DNA of 64,000 nt, taken from Clostridia bacterium. GTDB taxonomy: Bacteria; Bacillota; Clostridia; Oscillospirales; Acutalibacteraceae. The notes under the pieces were generated by a model. It searched no databases and had not been told where the DNA came from. It saw only the letters and a list, made by a program, of their open reading frames with translations. The stretch spans positions 1-64,000 of the forward strand of contig JAFQEE010000072.1 in assembly GCA_017399175.1 (NCBI GenBank), in the 5' to 3' direction. The translations under genes were made by a program, and so were the position numbers. The number at the start of each line of letters is the position of its first letter. The stretch's first letter is position 1. Shown here in pieces: positions 42,366 to 51,170 of the stretch.

Positions 42366-43265
42366 ATGATTGAATTTGTAAATGTTACGAAAAAATTCGG
42401 TGATTTTACAGCAGTTGAAGATATATCGTTTAAAGTTGAACCATCATCAATTTATGGTCTTATCGGCTATAACGGTGCAGGTAAAACAACACTTTTAAAA
42501 ACAGCAGCAGGAATATATAGGGCAGAGGGTGGTAAAGTCCTTCTTGACGGTGAGAACACTTATGACAACGACAATAAGCGTAGAGATTTGTTCTATATTC
42601 CCGATGACCTTTATTTCCCAATGAACGCAAATGTAATGTCAATGGCAAAGTTTTATGCCGATTATCATCCTGATTTCAGTTTCAAGACACTTGAAAAACT
42701 GTTAGAGGTTTACGGTCTTGACGGCAAAAAGAAAATCAGAGGTTTCTCAAAGGGTATGCAACGACAGGCTGAAATTATTTTAGCACTTGCATCTCGTCCT
42801 AAATATCTTTTGCTTGACGAAACATTTGACGGACTTGACCCACAGAAAAAAGAGATTACAAAGAAGCTTTTTATAGAATATATGGCAGAGACAGAGGCTT
42901 CTCTCATTATTTCATCACACAATTTGTCCGAGCTTTCTGACCTTTGTGACAATGTGGGACTCATAAACGGTAAAAAACTTACAATGGACTGCTCGGTTTA
43001 TGACATTTCACAGAATTACAGCAAATTCAGACTTATTTTTGACCGTCAGATTACTGAAAATGACTTTAAGGATATTCAGTATAAGTCACTTGAAATTGAC
43101 GGCAGAGTTGCAATGATTATTTTCGAGAAAAATGCCGACGAGCAAAGACATAAGCTTAATGCACTTCTTCCTATGGCTATTGATGAATACAGACTTACAA
43201 TGGAAGAAGTATTCTTAAACGAAATGGAGGAAAAGAAATATGACATCACAAAAATCTTTGAATAA
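42366..43265 (+). CDS. ABC transporter ATP-binding protein
   Basis: 299-residue ATPase. Walker A is GYNGAGKTT, the signature is degenerate (FSKGMQRQ), Walker B is YLLLDETFDGLDP and the switch His lies in ISSHNLSELSDLC. This belongs to the BcrA/YtrB-like exporters. The ATG at 42366 is chosen at MIEFVNVTKKFG; the upstream extension overlaps the regulator gene. It ends inside the permease start (26-base overlap), so the three genes form one unit. Confidence 0.9.
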   Translation: MIEFVNVTKKFGDFTAVEDISFKVEPSSIYGLIGYNGAGKTTLLKTAAGIYRAEGGKVLLDGENTYDNDNKRRDLFYIPDDLYFPMNANVMSMAKFYADYHPDFSFKTLEKLLEVYGLDGKKKIRGFSKGMQRQAEIILALASRPKYLLLDETFDGLDPQKKEITKKLFIEYMAETEASLIISSHNLSELSDLCDNVGLINGKKLTMDCSVYDISQNYSKFRLIFDRQITENDFKDIQYKSLEIDGRVAMIIFEKNADEQRHKLNALLPMAIDEYRLTMEEVFLNEMEEKKYDITKIFE

Positions 43266-45660
43266 TGTGAACAGAAACGACTTTGTTCGTAGCTTAAAGG
43301 AATCACTTCTTTTCCCTGTAATCGCGTTTATTGTACTGTTTTTCACTATGACAGCACCTGTAATCTCTTATGTTACAAGCGAAGATTTTCTTATGCAGAC
43401 AGTTCATAACGAAATATCAGTATTTTTAACAGATACTTCATCATTTTACTATATGTTTGCTGAAATTGTACCGGCGGGTATGGTTGCATGCGGTATGCTC
43501 ACAGCAGCAAAATCATTTTATTACCTTGTATCAAAGAAACAGGTAAATGTATTCTTAAGCCTTGGTGTAAAGCGAAATACAATGCTTAAAAACAGAATTT
43601 TGTCAGCAGTTATAACACTCTTTACAGCAGTATTTGTACCAATGGTTATAATCTATATTACCAACATTGTAAACTTTGGTATGTCAGCACACCTTACAAG
43701 GGTTTTCCTGTATGTAACCTTAATGCTCTTCGTGTGCGGACTTACAGGCTTTGCCCTCGCATCAATGATGTTTATGGTATCAGGCAACATTTTTGAGGCA
43801 GCATTCTCTACGATTGCACTTTCACTTACTCCGTTTTTAGCATTTGAGATGATTGACGGCTTGTCACACGGTTGGCTTAAGGGTTATATATACACAGCAA
43901 AGTTTACAAGATTGGTAGACTCATTTAACCCTTGGACAATGGCAACAAATCTTCAGAATGATTATACAGGTGAAGATGAAGGTTTTGTTAACGTAACAAA
44001 ACTTTTAAGACCTTTAATTGGTTCAGGTGCAGAGAACTATAAAATTCCTGAACACTTCAATGTGGATATGGGCTTTTTTCTTCCTGTTATTTGTTGGCTT
44101 GTGGTGGCACTTGTTGTAATCGGTGCAACATTCTATCTTTATAACAGAAGAAAAGCGGAACACGCAAATTCTCTCGGTAAATTTTCTGTTTCAAGAGCAG
44201 TAATCGGCACAGCCGCATTCGTTCTTGTAGCGTGGTTCCTTGTAAGTGCGTTAAGTGGTAGTTGCAATCTTTTCCTTTTGTTCCTTGCAATAGTAGTTGC
44301 TTCATTTATTGCTTATGCTGTGGTACAGCTTGTGCTTGTAAGAAAGTTCAAAACAGCATTCAAGTCATTCAAGTGGTACGGTGTGTTGGTTGCAGTTACA
44401 GCACTTTGTCTAATTACAATCGGCACAGGTATTTTCGGAACATACAATAAAATTCCTGACATCAAAGAAGTAAAAAGTGTTTCTGTTTCAACAAATGAGC
44501 TTGAAGCATTCCCACATTATATTAACACTTATGATAATTCGGAGAATTTTGTTGAAAGCTCAACAGAAGAAAACAAAAAAATGGTGCTTGAGTTATTTGA
44601 ACTCCTTAAAAACGAAAAAACGGTTTATAACGGTGAATGGGCAGGGGAAGCAACACTTGCAATTCGTGATAACGATGGTAAACTTAAATACAGAAGATTT
44701 GCAATGTATCGTGAAGAAACATACAGAAAATATCTTGAGCTCGTTTACGGTTCTGATTTTATTGATGCAATTTTCAAAAATTACCTTATTGACGATATTC
44801 CTGATGACCCGACAAATGACTCATCAGGCTACTTTAAAAAGTACTTCTGGCAATACTCCGACAGCGATATGCTCTTAAAGGCTGATGCTCCGTTTGTTGC
44901 TATTGAGGATGTTGACGGTCTCGGCGAAGCACTTTACAAGGACCTTTCAGCTATGAGTGTTGAACAGCTTCTTAAAAACAATGAAAAACCTGTTTGTATT
45001 CTTGCCAGCGGATATGAAGGAATGGACTTCTTAGGTGAGGTTCCTATGCTGACAGAAAGTAAGATTTATCCGATTGATAAAGAAGGAAATATTCTTTACG
45101 ATAAGGATTACAAGGAAGAAACAGCATTCATTCCTGCAGAATACGGTTTGTTACATGAGTATATTCCTGTTTATAAGAATATGACAAATACTCTTGAATT
45201 CCTTAAAACAAACGACTGTATAACTGACGAAAAGCAGTTGACAATCAAGGAGGTTCTTTATACAGATTCATTTATTAACCATAATTTGGCTTCTTACAAA
45301 TTTGTCGAATTGAATGCAGACAAGAATGAGAGAACGGCACATTCTTACACTCTTCATTACCCTGCAGTTGAAACTAAAACATTTGAACAGCTAGCATACG
45401 GTTTATATCATAATCAAGAGATCGGATATTTTATTGATGAAACAATGACAGAATATGAGCTCTTAAAGAAAGTTTATAAGGATATCGGTCATCCACTTAA
45501 ATCTGTAACTGACACAGAAAAAGCACAGGAGATTTTCGATAACACAGTTTCACGATATATGTATTTAGGTGACCAAGGCAGATTTGTTTATGTAGTCTAC
45601 GAAGAAGGCCCAATCGTCTGTTACTACCTCCCCGAAGCAAATATGAATATTCTTAAATAA
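43240..45660 (+). CDS. ABC transporter permease with large extracytoplasmic domain
   Basis: 806-residue membrane protein, the partner of the preceding ATPase. About nine hydrophobic helices lie in residues 15-410, e.g. FPVIAFIVLFFTMTAPVISYV, VICWLVVALVVIGATFYL and YGVLVAVTALCLITIGTGIFG. The last 390 residues are hydrophilic and should lie outside the membrane, which is unusual for this type. GGAGG precedes the ATG within the ATPase gene. The exported or sensed molecule is unknown; an envelope-stress role follows from the YtrA-like regulator. Confidence 0.8.
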   Translation: MTSQKSLNNVNRNDFVRSLKESLLFPVIAFIVLFFTMTAPVISYVTSEDFLMQTVHNEISVFLTDTSSFYYMFAEIVPAGMVACGMLTAAKSFYYLVSKKQVNVFLSLGVKRNTMLKNRILSAVITLFTAVFVPMVIIYITNIVNFGMSAHLTRVFLYVTLMLFVCGLTGFALASMMFMVSGNIFEAAFSTIALSLTPFLAFEMIDGLSHGWLKGYIYTAKFTRLVDSFNPWTMATNLQNDYTGEDEGFVNVTKLLRPLIGSGAENYKIPEHFNVDMGFFLPVICWLVVALVVIGATFYLYNRRKAEHANSLGKFSVSRAVIGTAAFVLVAWFLVSALSGSCNLFLLFLAIVVASFIAYAVVQLVLVRKFKTAFKSFKWYGVLVAVTALCLITIGTGIFGTYNKIPDIKEVKSVSVSTNELEAFPHYINTYDNSENFVESSTEENKKMVLELFELLKNEKTVYNGEWAGEATLAIRDNDGKLKYRRFAMYREETYRKYLELVYGSDFIDAIFKNYLIDDIPDDPTNDSSGYFKKYFWQYSDSDMLLKADAPFVAIEDVDGLGEALYKDLSAMSVEQLLKNNEKPVCILASGYEGMDFLGEVPMLTESKIYPIDKEGNILYDKDYKEETAFIPAEYGLLHEYIPVYKNMTNTLEFLKTNDCITDEKQLTIKEVLYTDSFINHNLASYKFVELNADKNERTAHSYTLHYPAVETKTFEQLAYGLYHNQEIGYFIDETMTEYELLKKVYKDIGHPLKSVTDTEKAQEIFDNTVSRYMYLGDQGRFVYVVYEEGPIVCYYLPEANMNILK

Positions 45661-45671
45661 ACCGAATGAAT

Positions 45672-45812
45672 AAATGGCTCCCTCTGACGAGGGAGCTGTC
45701 AACGAAGTTGACTGAGGGAGAGATTTAGTGAACAGAAAAACTATCTCTCCCTCAGTCTTTGCCTTACGGCAAATCCACCTCCCTCGTCAGAGGGAGGCAT
45801 TTTGCGTTTTGC
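45672..45812. repeat. Composite palindromic repeat, copy C2 (inverted relative of C1)
   Basis: GGCTCCCTCTGACGAGGGAGCTGTCAACGAAGTTGACTGAGGGAGAGAT, then TCTCCCTCAGTCTTTGCCTTACGGCAAATCCACCTCCCTCGTCAGAGGGAGG, ending in the TTTTGCGTTTTGCACTTTGCATTTTGCAC motif. It lies between the permease and gatB ends. Confidence 0.75.
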
Positions 45813-45832
45813 ACTTTGCATTTTGCACTAAA

Positions 45833-45857
45833 AAATCCTCCCGATTGGGAGGATTTT
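45833..45857 (-). terminator. Terminator of the aspS-gatC/gatA/gatB operon
   Basis: On the minus strand AAATCCTCCC pairs with GGGAGGATTT (loop AATC), followed by TTTT. It lies directly after the gatB stop. Confidence 0.85.
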
Positions 45858-45860
45858 TCT

Positions 45861-47282
45861 TTATGCTTTAAGTTTCTTTTCAAGAAGTTCCTTGATTACT
45901 GCAGGGTCGCCTGCACCGCGAAGTTCTTTCATACAAGCACCGAAGATTGACATAAGAGCCTTTTCTTTACCACTCTTATAGTCAGCAACTGCTTTTTCGT
46001 TCTGGGCAATTACTTTATCGATTACGCTGTCGATTGCTGAAGAATCAAATTTCTTATCAAGTCCCTGTTCTTTTACGAATGTTACAGGGTCAGCATTATC
46101 TTCAACAACTGCTATAAGAACTTTCTTACCTGCGTTTCTGTTGATTTCACCGCTGTCAACCATCTTGATGATAGTAGCAAATGTTTCAGCAGTCATTGTA
46201 AGGTCATTGAGAGTCTTACCGTCTTTACGAAGAACACCTGCACAGTCAGTAAGAATCCAAGTTGCAGTATCCTTTGGATTACAACCCATAGCGATAATAT
46301 CGTCAAGCATTTTTGCAATCTTGTGGTTAGAAATAAGCATATCGATTTCTTTTTCAGAAATGCCGTATTCACGATACTGTTCAGCCTTTTCGTCAACTGC
46401 AACCGGCTTGTTTGCCTTGATTTTCTCAAGCCAAGCATCGTCAATGATAATAGGCATAAGGTTTGCATCAGGGAAATAACGGTAATCTGCTTCAGTTTCC
46501 TTATTTCTCATTGCAAATGTTTTACCGCTTACATCATCAAATCTTCTTGTTTCCTGAACAAGTTCTTCAATTTCATATTCAAGTGCATCCATATGACGCT
46601 GTGATTCATACTTGATTGCTCTTTCAATAGCTTCAAATGATGCCATATTCTTGATTTCAGTACGAACACCGAATTCAGTACTACCAACAGGACGAACAGA
46701 AATGTTAACGTCGCAACGCATAGCACCTTCTTCACATTCTGAAATACCGCTTGAACGGAACATTGATTTAAGTTTATTAAGGTATGTTACAACTTCTTCC
46801 GCACTACGGAAATCAGGCTGTGTAACGATTTCGATAAGCGGAACACTTGTACGGTTAAAGTCAACGAATGATGAATTACCGCTGTGTACAAGCTTACCGG
46901 CATCTTCTTCCATATGAATCTGCTTGATTCTGATATCTCTTGTGCCTTCACTTGTTTTGAGTGTTACGCAACCGTCAGTACAGATTGGATGATTAATCTG
47001 TGTAATCTGGTATGCACAAGGCAAATCGGGATAATAATAGTTTTTCTTATCAAATGTTGTGTATCGGTTGATGTTACAGTTGAGCATAAGACCTGCAGTA
47101 ACTGCAAGTTCAACAACTCGTTTGTTCATAACAGGCAACATACCCGGCATACCTGAACAAGCAGGACAAACGCAATCGTTAGGCTCATTTGCAGCACTAT
47201 GACCGCCACATGAACAGAAAATCTTTGATTCGGTGCTTAACTCAACGTGAGTTTCAAGGCCCATGACAAGTTCGTATTTCAT
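45861..47282 (-). CDS. gatB: Asp/Glu-tRNA amidotransferase subunit B
   Basis: tRNA-binding and kinase/transamidase subunit of GatCAB, which amidates Asp-tRNA(Asn) or Glu-tRNA(Gln). It begins YELVMGLETHVELSTESKIFC. Zinc-site cysteines lie in CSCGGH and CVCPAC; the core KNYYYPDLPCAYQITQ, HMEEDAGKLVHSG and DFNRTSVPLIEIVT are strongly conserved, followed by helical and YqeY-like tail domains. 473 residues from the ATG at 47282, with AAGGAGG nine bases upstream inside the end of gatA. Unlike its GatA neighbour it looks fully canonical. Last gene of the T-box operon. Confidence 0.96.
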   Translation of the reverse strand: MKYELVMGLETHVELSTESKIFCSCGGHSAANEPNDCVCPACSGMPGMLPVMNKRVVELAVTAGLMLNCNINRYTTFDKKNYYYPDLPCAYQITQINHPICTDGCVTLKTSEGTRDIRIKQIHMEEDAGKLVHSGNSSFVDFNRTSVPLIEIVTQPDFRSAEEVVTYLNKLKSMFRSSGISECEEGAMRCDVNISVRPVGSTEFGVRTEIKNMASFEAIERAIKYESQRHMDALEYEIEELVQETRRFDDVSGKTFAMRNKETEADYRYFPDANLMPIIIDDAWLEKIKANKPVAVDEKAEQYREYGISEKEIDMLISNHKIAKMLDDIIAMGCNPKDTATWILTDCAGVLRKDGKTLNDLTMTAETFATIIKMVDSGEINRNAGKKVLIAVVEDNADPVTFVKEQGLDKKFDSSAIDSVIDKVIAQNEKAVADYKSGKEKALMSIFGACMKELRGAGDPAVIKELLEKKLKA

Positions 47283-47283
47283 A

Positions 47284-48465
47284 TTATTTGTCCTCCTTTT
47301 CAACGCTGTGAGCAAGACTTAAAAGTGTGCTTTCAGAGAAATGGTTACCCATAAGCTGAACACCGTTTGTAACGATAGCAGGAATGCCGATAAGGTTTGG
47401 TACTGCTGTGAACACGCTTTCTTCAAACACCTTGCCGAATGCATCTTTAATGTCGTATGCTTCGTACTCTGATTTACTGCAAACAGGAGTTAAAATTGCA
47501 TCGAATTCCTGGAATGCTTTCTGGAGTCCTTCTGCAACTACGCGACGAATACGAAGTGATTTGTCAAAGCAGTCTTTATAACGGTGCTTTGAAAGAACAT
47601 CTGAACCGTAAAGGATAACTGCTTTTGTAAGGAAGTTAAAGCCCTCTGTTCTTGTGTTTACATATAATTCGTCAATGTTTTTGTATTCCTTTGCACGGTG
47701 ACCAAATTTAACACCGTCATAACGGGAAACGTTGTTACAGGTTTCAGCACACATAAGAATCTGCCATGCTGTGTTTGCGATTTCAACCATATCACAGCTG
47801 ATTTCTGTAACTTCAACACCATTTGCGCGAAGGCTGTCTGCAAATGCCATAACTTTTGCCTTTGTTTCGTCGTCTGCCTTATCAAGCAAGTATTTGTTAA
47901 GAGCAACTTTCTTGCCTTTTACATCAGTAATCCCGTAGTCATATGTTTCATTTTTAAGACTTGTACCGTCTTTATCATCGTGTCCTGCGATAACACCCAT
48001 AATTTCAGCAACTTTTTCTGCATCCTTTGCGTAAACACCAATCTGTTCGCCTGATGCAGCACAAGAAATTACACCGTAACGGGAAACTGTACCGTAAGTT
48101 GGTTTTAAGAAATCAACACCTGCGAGTGTTGCTGCACGTCTTGTTGAACCATTCATATCAACGCCAAGTGCTGCCTCAACATCACCGTTTTTAACGAGAG
48201 TTGCTGCTGAACCTTGGAGTTTTTCTTCCTGTGGTGCATAGTATGAAAATTCACCAACAAGGTCAAGACCGAATTCACCAACATTTGTTTTTCCTGCTAC
48301 TGTGTAGCCTTTTTCTTCAAGACGAGTAACTGCTTCAGCGCTGAAAAGCGGCTTGAAACCATCTAAAATGCGAGAACCAGCAGTTGTAACAACATCTTTT
48401 ACTAGGATTGTATCATCAACTGCGATATTTCCTTTTGGGGAAACTTTTGTTGCATAATATTTCAT
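47284..48465 (-). CDS. gatA: Divergent, N-terminally short GatA-like amidase subunit
   Basis: 393 residues against about 485 for normal GatA. The usual 65-70-residue N-terminal helical region is absent; the protein starts about 20 residues before the catalytic-Lys motif (LVKDVVTTAGSRIL, Lys23). KTNVGEF and LKPTYGTVSRYGVISCAASGEQIG confirm the family. The nucleophile Ser107 remains in GVDMNGSTRR (normally GSDTGGSIR), but the GGSSGGS loop with the cis-Ser is reduced to LQGSAA. By manual alignment the glutamine-contacting Arg (in VKRRI) and Asp (in DIFT) are also replaced. The start is sound (AGGTG seven bases upstream). It may use another ammonia source, or be a structural subunit. Confidence 0.8.
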   Translation of the reverse strand: MKYYATKVSPKGNIAVDDTILVKDVVTTAGSRILDGFKPLFSAEAVTRLEEKGYTVAGKTNVGEFGLDLVGEFSYYAPQEEKLQGSAATLVKNGDVEAALGVDMNGSTRRAATLAGVDFLKPTYGTVSRYGVISCAASGEQIGVYAKDAEKVAEIMGVIAGHDDKDGTSLKNETYDYGITDVKGKKVALNKYLLDKADDETKAKVMAFADSLRANGVEVTEISCDMVEIANTAWQILMCAETCNNVSRYDGVKFGHRAKEYKNIDELYVNTRTEGFNFLTKAVILYGSDVLSKHRYKDCFDKSLRIRRVVAEGLQKAFQEFDAILTPVCSKSEYEAYDIKDAFGKVFEESVFTAVPNLIGIPAIVTNGVQLMGNHFSESTLLSLAHSVEKEDK

Positions 48466-48476
48466 TACTATTCACC

Positions 48477-50555
48477 TCACTTTACAAGTCGTGGTACTTG
48501 CCAGCTGTCTTCGTTTCTTTCAGGAGCACCTTCAAGAAGGCTTTCTCTTGAGAAATTCTGTACGCGTACATCTTCACGAAGTACATTTTCCATTGGCATA
48601 ACGTGTACCATTTCTTCTACATTTTCTGTATCAATAGTTTTAAGTTTTTCTTCGTTGTCTTTCATCAATGTGAAAATTGACTGCATAACTGTTTCTTCAT
48701 CTTCAGTAAGTGACAATTGGTTAAGCTGTTGTGCGTTTGAGAATGTTGAGCGTTTGCCACTTGCTTTCTTTGAAGCACCACCGACAGATGCCTGACGCTG
48801 TGCAAGTGCACTACCATTACCGAGAAGGTGAACATCTTCAAGCTGTTGGTTTGTAACTTCACTCGGAGCACCAAGCAACAAGTCTTGAGCATTACCGTTA
48901 AGTGGGAATGCGATAACATCAAGGATTTTTTCTTCGTCAGTCAAAAGCATTACCATACGGTCAATACCGGGTGCCATACCTGCGTGAGGAGGAGCACCAT
49001 ACTGGAATGCTGTGTATAAAGCATTGAAACGGTTTTTGAGTTCTTCTTCGTCATAACCTGCGATTTCAAATGCCTTTTTCATAATGTCGATATCGTGGTT
49101 ACGAACAGCACCTGATGCCAATTCGATACCGTTACAAACAAGGTCATACTGATAAGCCAAAACTTCAGTAGGGTCTTTTGTAAGGAGAGCTTCCATACCA
49201 CCCTGTGGCATTGAGAATGGGTTATGAGTAAAGATTGTTTCGCCTGTTTCTTCGTCATTTTCATACATTGGGAAATCAACAACAAAACAGAATTCAAATG
49301 CATCGTCACTAATAAGGTCAAGCTGGTCTTTACCTGCAAGCCAAGAACGAATCATACCTGCCTTTTTCTCTGTGCTGTTTTTCTTTTCGTCACAGATAAA
49401 GAAGAGCGTTTCGCCCTCTTTAACACCTGTGAGCTCTGTGATTTCAACTTTCTGTGCATCACTTAAGAATTTTGCAATAGGACCTGCAAAAACACCGTCT
49501 TTAAGAGTGATATAACCAAGACCACCAAGACCTACTTCGTTTGATGTTGCATATTTAAGTGAGTCTTCAAAGAATTTCTTTGATTTACCCTGGCAGTTTG
49601 CAACGATACCACGAACAGGCTTACCCTTGAAAGCAGGGAAGCTGACACCTGCGAAGAAGTCTGTCAAATCGCAGATAATAAGTGGATTACGAAGGTCAGG
49701 TTTGTCTGAACCATATGTCATCATTGCATCTGCATAAGTGATTCTGCGGAATGGCTTAGGAGTAACCTTTTTATCTGTGAATGCCTTGAATGTGTCGTAA
49801 ATCAAGTCCTCACAAACATCAAGAACTTCTTCCTGAGTTGCAAATGCCATTTCAAAGTCAAGCTGATAGAATTCACCCGGTGAACGGTCAGCACGAGCAT
49901 CTTCGTCGCGGAAACAAGGTGCAACCTGGAAATAACGGTCAAAGCCTGAAACCATAAGCAACTGTTTGAACTGCTGTGGTGCCTGTGGAAGAGCATAGAA
50001 CTTACCGGGATGCTTTCTTGACGGAACAAGGAAGTCACGAGCACCTTCAGGTGAAGATGCAGTAAGAATAGGTGTCTGCATATCAAGAAAGCCTTTTTCT
50101 TCCATTTTGTTACGAAGATGACGAATAATCTTTGAACGCTTAACAAGATTATCGTGATTCTTTGGATTACGAAGGTCAAGGTAACGATATTTAAGACGAA
50201 CTTCGTCTTTGCTCTGTCTTGATGCTCTTACATCAAATGGGAGCATATTTTTGCTTTTACCTAAAATCTGTAAACTGTTCGCAACAAGTTCAACATAACC
50301 TGTTGCAATCTTTTCATTAACTGTGTCAGGGTCACGTTTTTCAACGATACCGCTTACTGAAATTACAGTTTCACGGTTTGCATTTTTAACTAAATTTTCA
50401 TCGTGAATAACAACCTGTGTAACACCCGTATAGTCACGAATGTCAACGAAGATAACGCCACCGTGGTCACGAACAACATCAACCCAACCTGCGAGCTGAA
50501 CAGTCTGTCCTATGTGCTTGTCACAGATGTCGTTACAGTATAGTGTTCTGTACAT
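48477..50555 (-). CDS. aspS: Aspartyl-tRNA synthetase fused to GatC
   Basis: 692-residue fusion. Residues 1-580 are a bacterial-type class IIb AspRS: OB-fold anticodon domain (GWVDVVRDHGGVIFVDIRD), motif 2 CFRDEDARADRSPGEFYQLD, GAD insertion, and motif 3 GMAPGIDRMVMLL. After DLLLGAPSEVTNQQLEDVH comes a Ser/Gly/Lys linker and an 89-residue tail (about 604-692) that matches GatC: LSLTEDEE, IDTENVEEMVHVMPMENVLREDV and LEGAPERNEDSWQVPRLV. One uninterrupted frame joins them, and no separate gatC is present. The ATG at 50555 has GGAGGT upstream. This physically ties the synthetase to the amidotransferase, like a transamidosome. Confidence 0.93.
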   Translation of the reverse strand: MYRTLYCNDICDKHIGQTVQLAGWVDVVRDHGGVIFVDIRDYTGVTQVVIHDENLVKNANRETVISVSGIVEKRDPDTVNEKIATGYVELVANSLQILGKSKNMLPFDVRASRQSKDEVRLKYRYLDLRNPKNHDNLVKRSKIIRHLRNKMEEKGFLDMQTPILTASSPEGARDFLVPSRKHPGKFYALPQAPQQFKQLLMVSGFDRYFQVAPCFRDEDARADRSPGEFYQLDFEMAFATQEEVLDVCEDLIYDTFKAFTDKKVTPKPFRRITYADAMMTYGSDKPDLRNPLIICDLTDFFAGVSFPAFKGKPVRGIVANCQGKSKKFFEDSLKYATSNEVGLGGLGYITLKDGVFAGPIAKFLSDAQKVEITELTGVKEGETLFFICDEKKNSTEKKAGMIRSWLAGKDQLDLISDDAFEFCFVVDFPMYENDEETGETIFTHNPFSMPQGGMEALLTKDPTEVLAYQYDLVCNGIELASGAVRNHDIDIMKKAFEIAGYDEEELKNRFNALYTAFQYGAPPHAGMAPGIDRMVMLLTDEEKILDVIAFPLNGNAQDLLLGAPSEVTNQQLEDVHLLGNGSALAQRQASVGGASKKASGKRSTFSNAQQLNQLSLTEDEETVMQSIFTLMKDNEEKLKTIDTENVEEMVHVMPMENVLREDVRVQNFSRESLLEGAPERNEDSWQVPRLVK

Positions 50556-50593
50556 TTTGTCTACCTCCATTTTATCCCGAAACAAAATAAAAA

Positions 50594-50812
50594 GTCCCGG
50601 GAATACTTAAAATATTCCCGGGACGAGTAATTAAAATTAAATACCCGCGGTGCCACCCGCATTGATATGCAAAACAGCATATCCTCTTTTAATATTAAAT
50701 TAGTATTGCCGTTGAAGTGTTCCCGAAACTTACTACTCATCTCAAACACGCTTTCAGTCGGTGACGCGTTCTCCCTGTCAGACTTTCCAAAAAAGCCGAG
50801 TCTTCAATGGAT
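50594..50812 (-). ncRNA. T-box riboswitch upstream of aspS-gatC, probable Asn (overlapping Glu) specifier
   Basis: On the minus strand: promoter TATAAT (about 50814-50819), Stem I closed by TTGAAG with CTTCAA, a distal stem AACGC/GCGTGTT, an AGTAGTAAG element, the T-box core GGTGGCACCGCGGGT, and a terminator (GTCCCGGGAATA with TATTCCCGGGAC at 50594-50624, then TTTTT). The specifier side of Stem I reads GGGAACAC just inside the closing helix (GAAC at 50722-50719), giving AAC (Asn) followed by a purine, and GAA (Glu) one base earlier. Uncharged tRNA should favour antitermination and expression of aspS-gatC, gatA and gatB. Confidence 0.88.
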
Positions 50813-50943
50813 ATTATAACAAAAAATGAATTTTTGTCAATAAATTTTTTCATTATTTATTGTATGCAAAATTTTCTTTTTTATGCATAAAAATTTTTAC
50901 AAATCAGAATTTGTAGGGCTTTTTATAGAAAAACCAAATTCTT

Positions 50944-51118
50944 GTCTCCACTGAAAGGGGAGATGTCACCGCAAGGTGACAGAGGGGTTTGTAAAAGTTC
51001 TCAATTAGTGTGATGGTTAGGAAACAGACCCCTCAGTCTCACTTCGTTCGACAGTTCCCCTTTCAGGGGAGCCAAGATAGTATCATAACCATTATAACTC
51101 CCCGATAAACTCCAATTT
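50944..51118. repeat. Composite palindromic repeat, copy A2 (inverted copy of 1-172)
   Basis: CTCCACTGAAAGGGGAG, GTCACCGCAAGGTGAC hairpin, GAGGGGTTTG, then CCCCTCAGTCTCACTTCGTTCGAC, CCCCTTTCAGGGGAGCCAAGAT and the CTCCCCGATAAACTCCAATTT end. Colinear with the reverse complement of copy A1. The preceding stretch 50820-50940 is AT-rich with nothing recognisable. Confidence 0.8.
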
Positions 51119-51133
51119 ACATGTCAAAAAATA

Positions 51134-51160
51134 AAGGTGAGAGATTACTCCCACCTTATT
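51134..51160 (-). terminator. Terminator of the GH3 gene
   Basis: Minus strand AAGGTGGGAG pairs with CTCTCACCTT, followed by TATTTTTT, just after the GH3 stop. Confidence 0.8.
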
Positions 51161-51170
51161 TTATATTCAT

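Noticed and set aside
47284..48465. GatA as a degraded pseudogene or frameshift product
   Set aside because: The frame is open, has a good RBS and start, is tightly spaced in the operon and keeps Lys23, Ser107 and several motifs; no remnant of the missing N-terminus lies upstream.
50765..50773. First GAAC in the T-box leader as the specifier
   Set aside because: It is part of the distal Stem I helix (AACGC/GCGTGTT); the second GAAC at 50719-50722 lies next to the closing helix and fits the specifier position.
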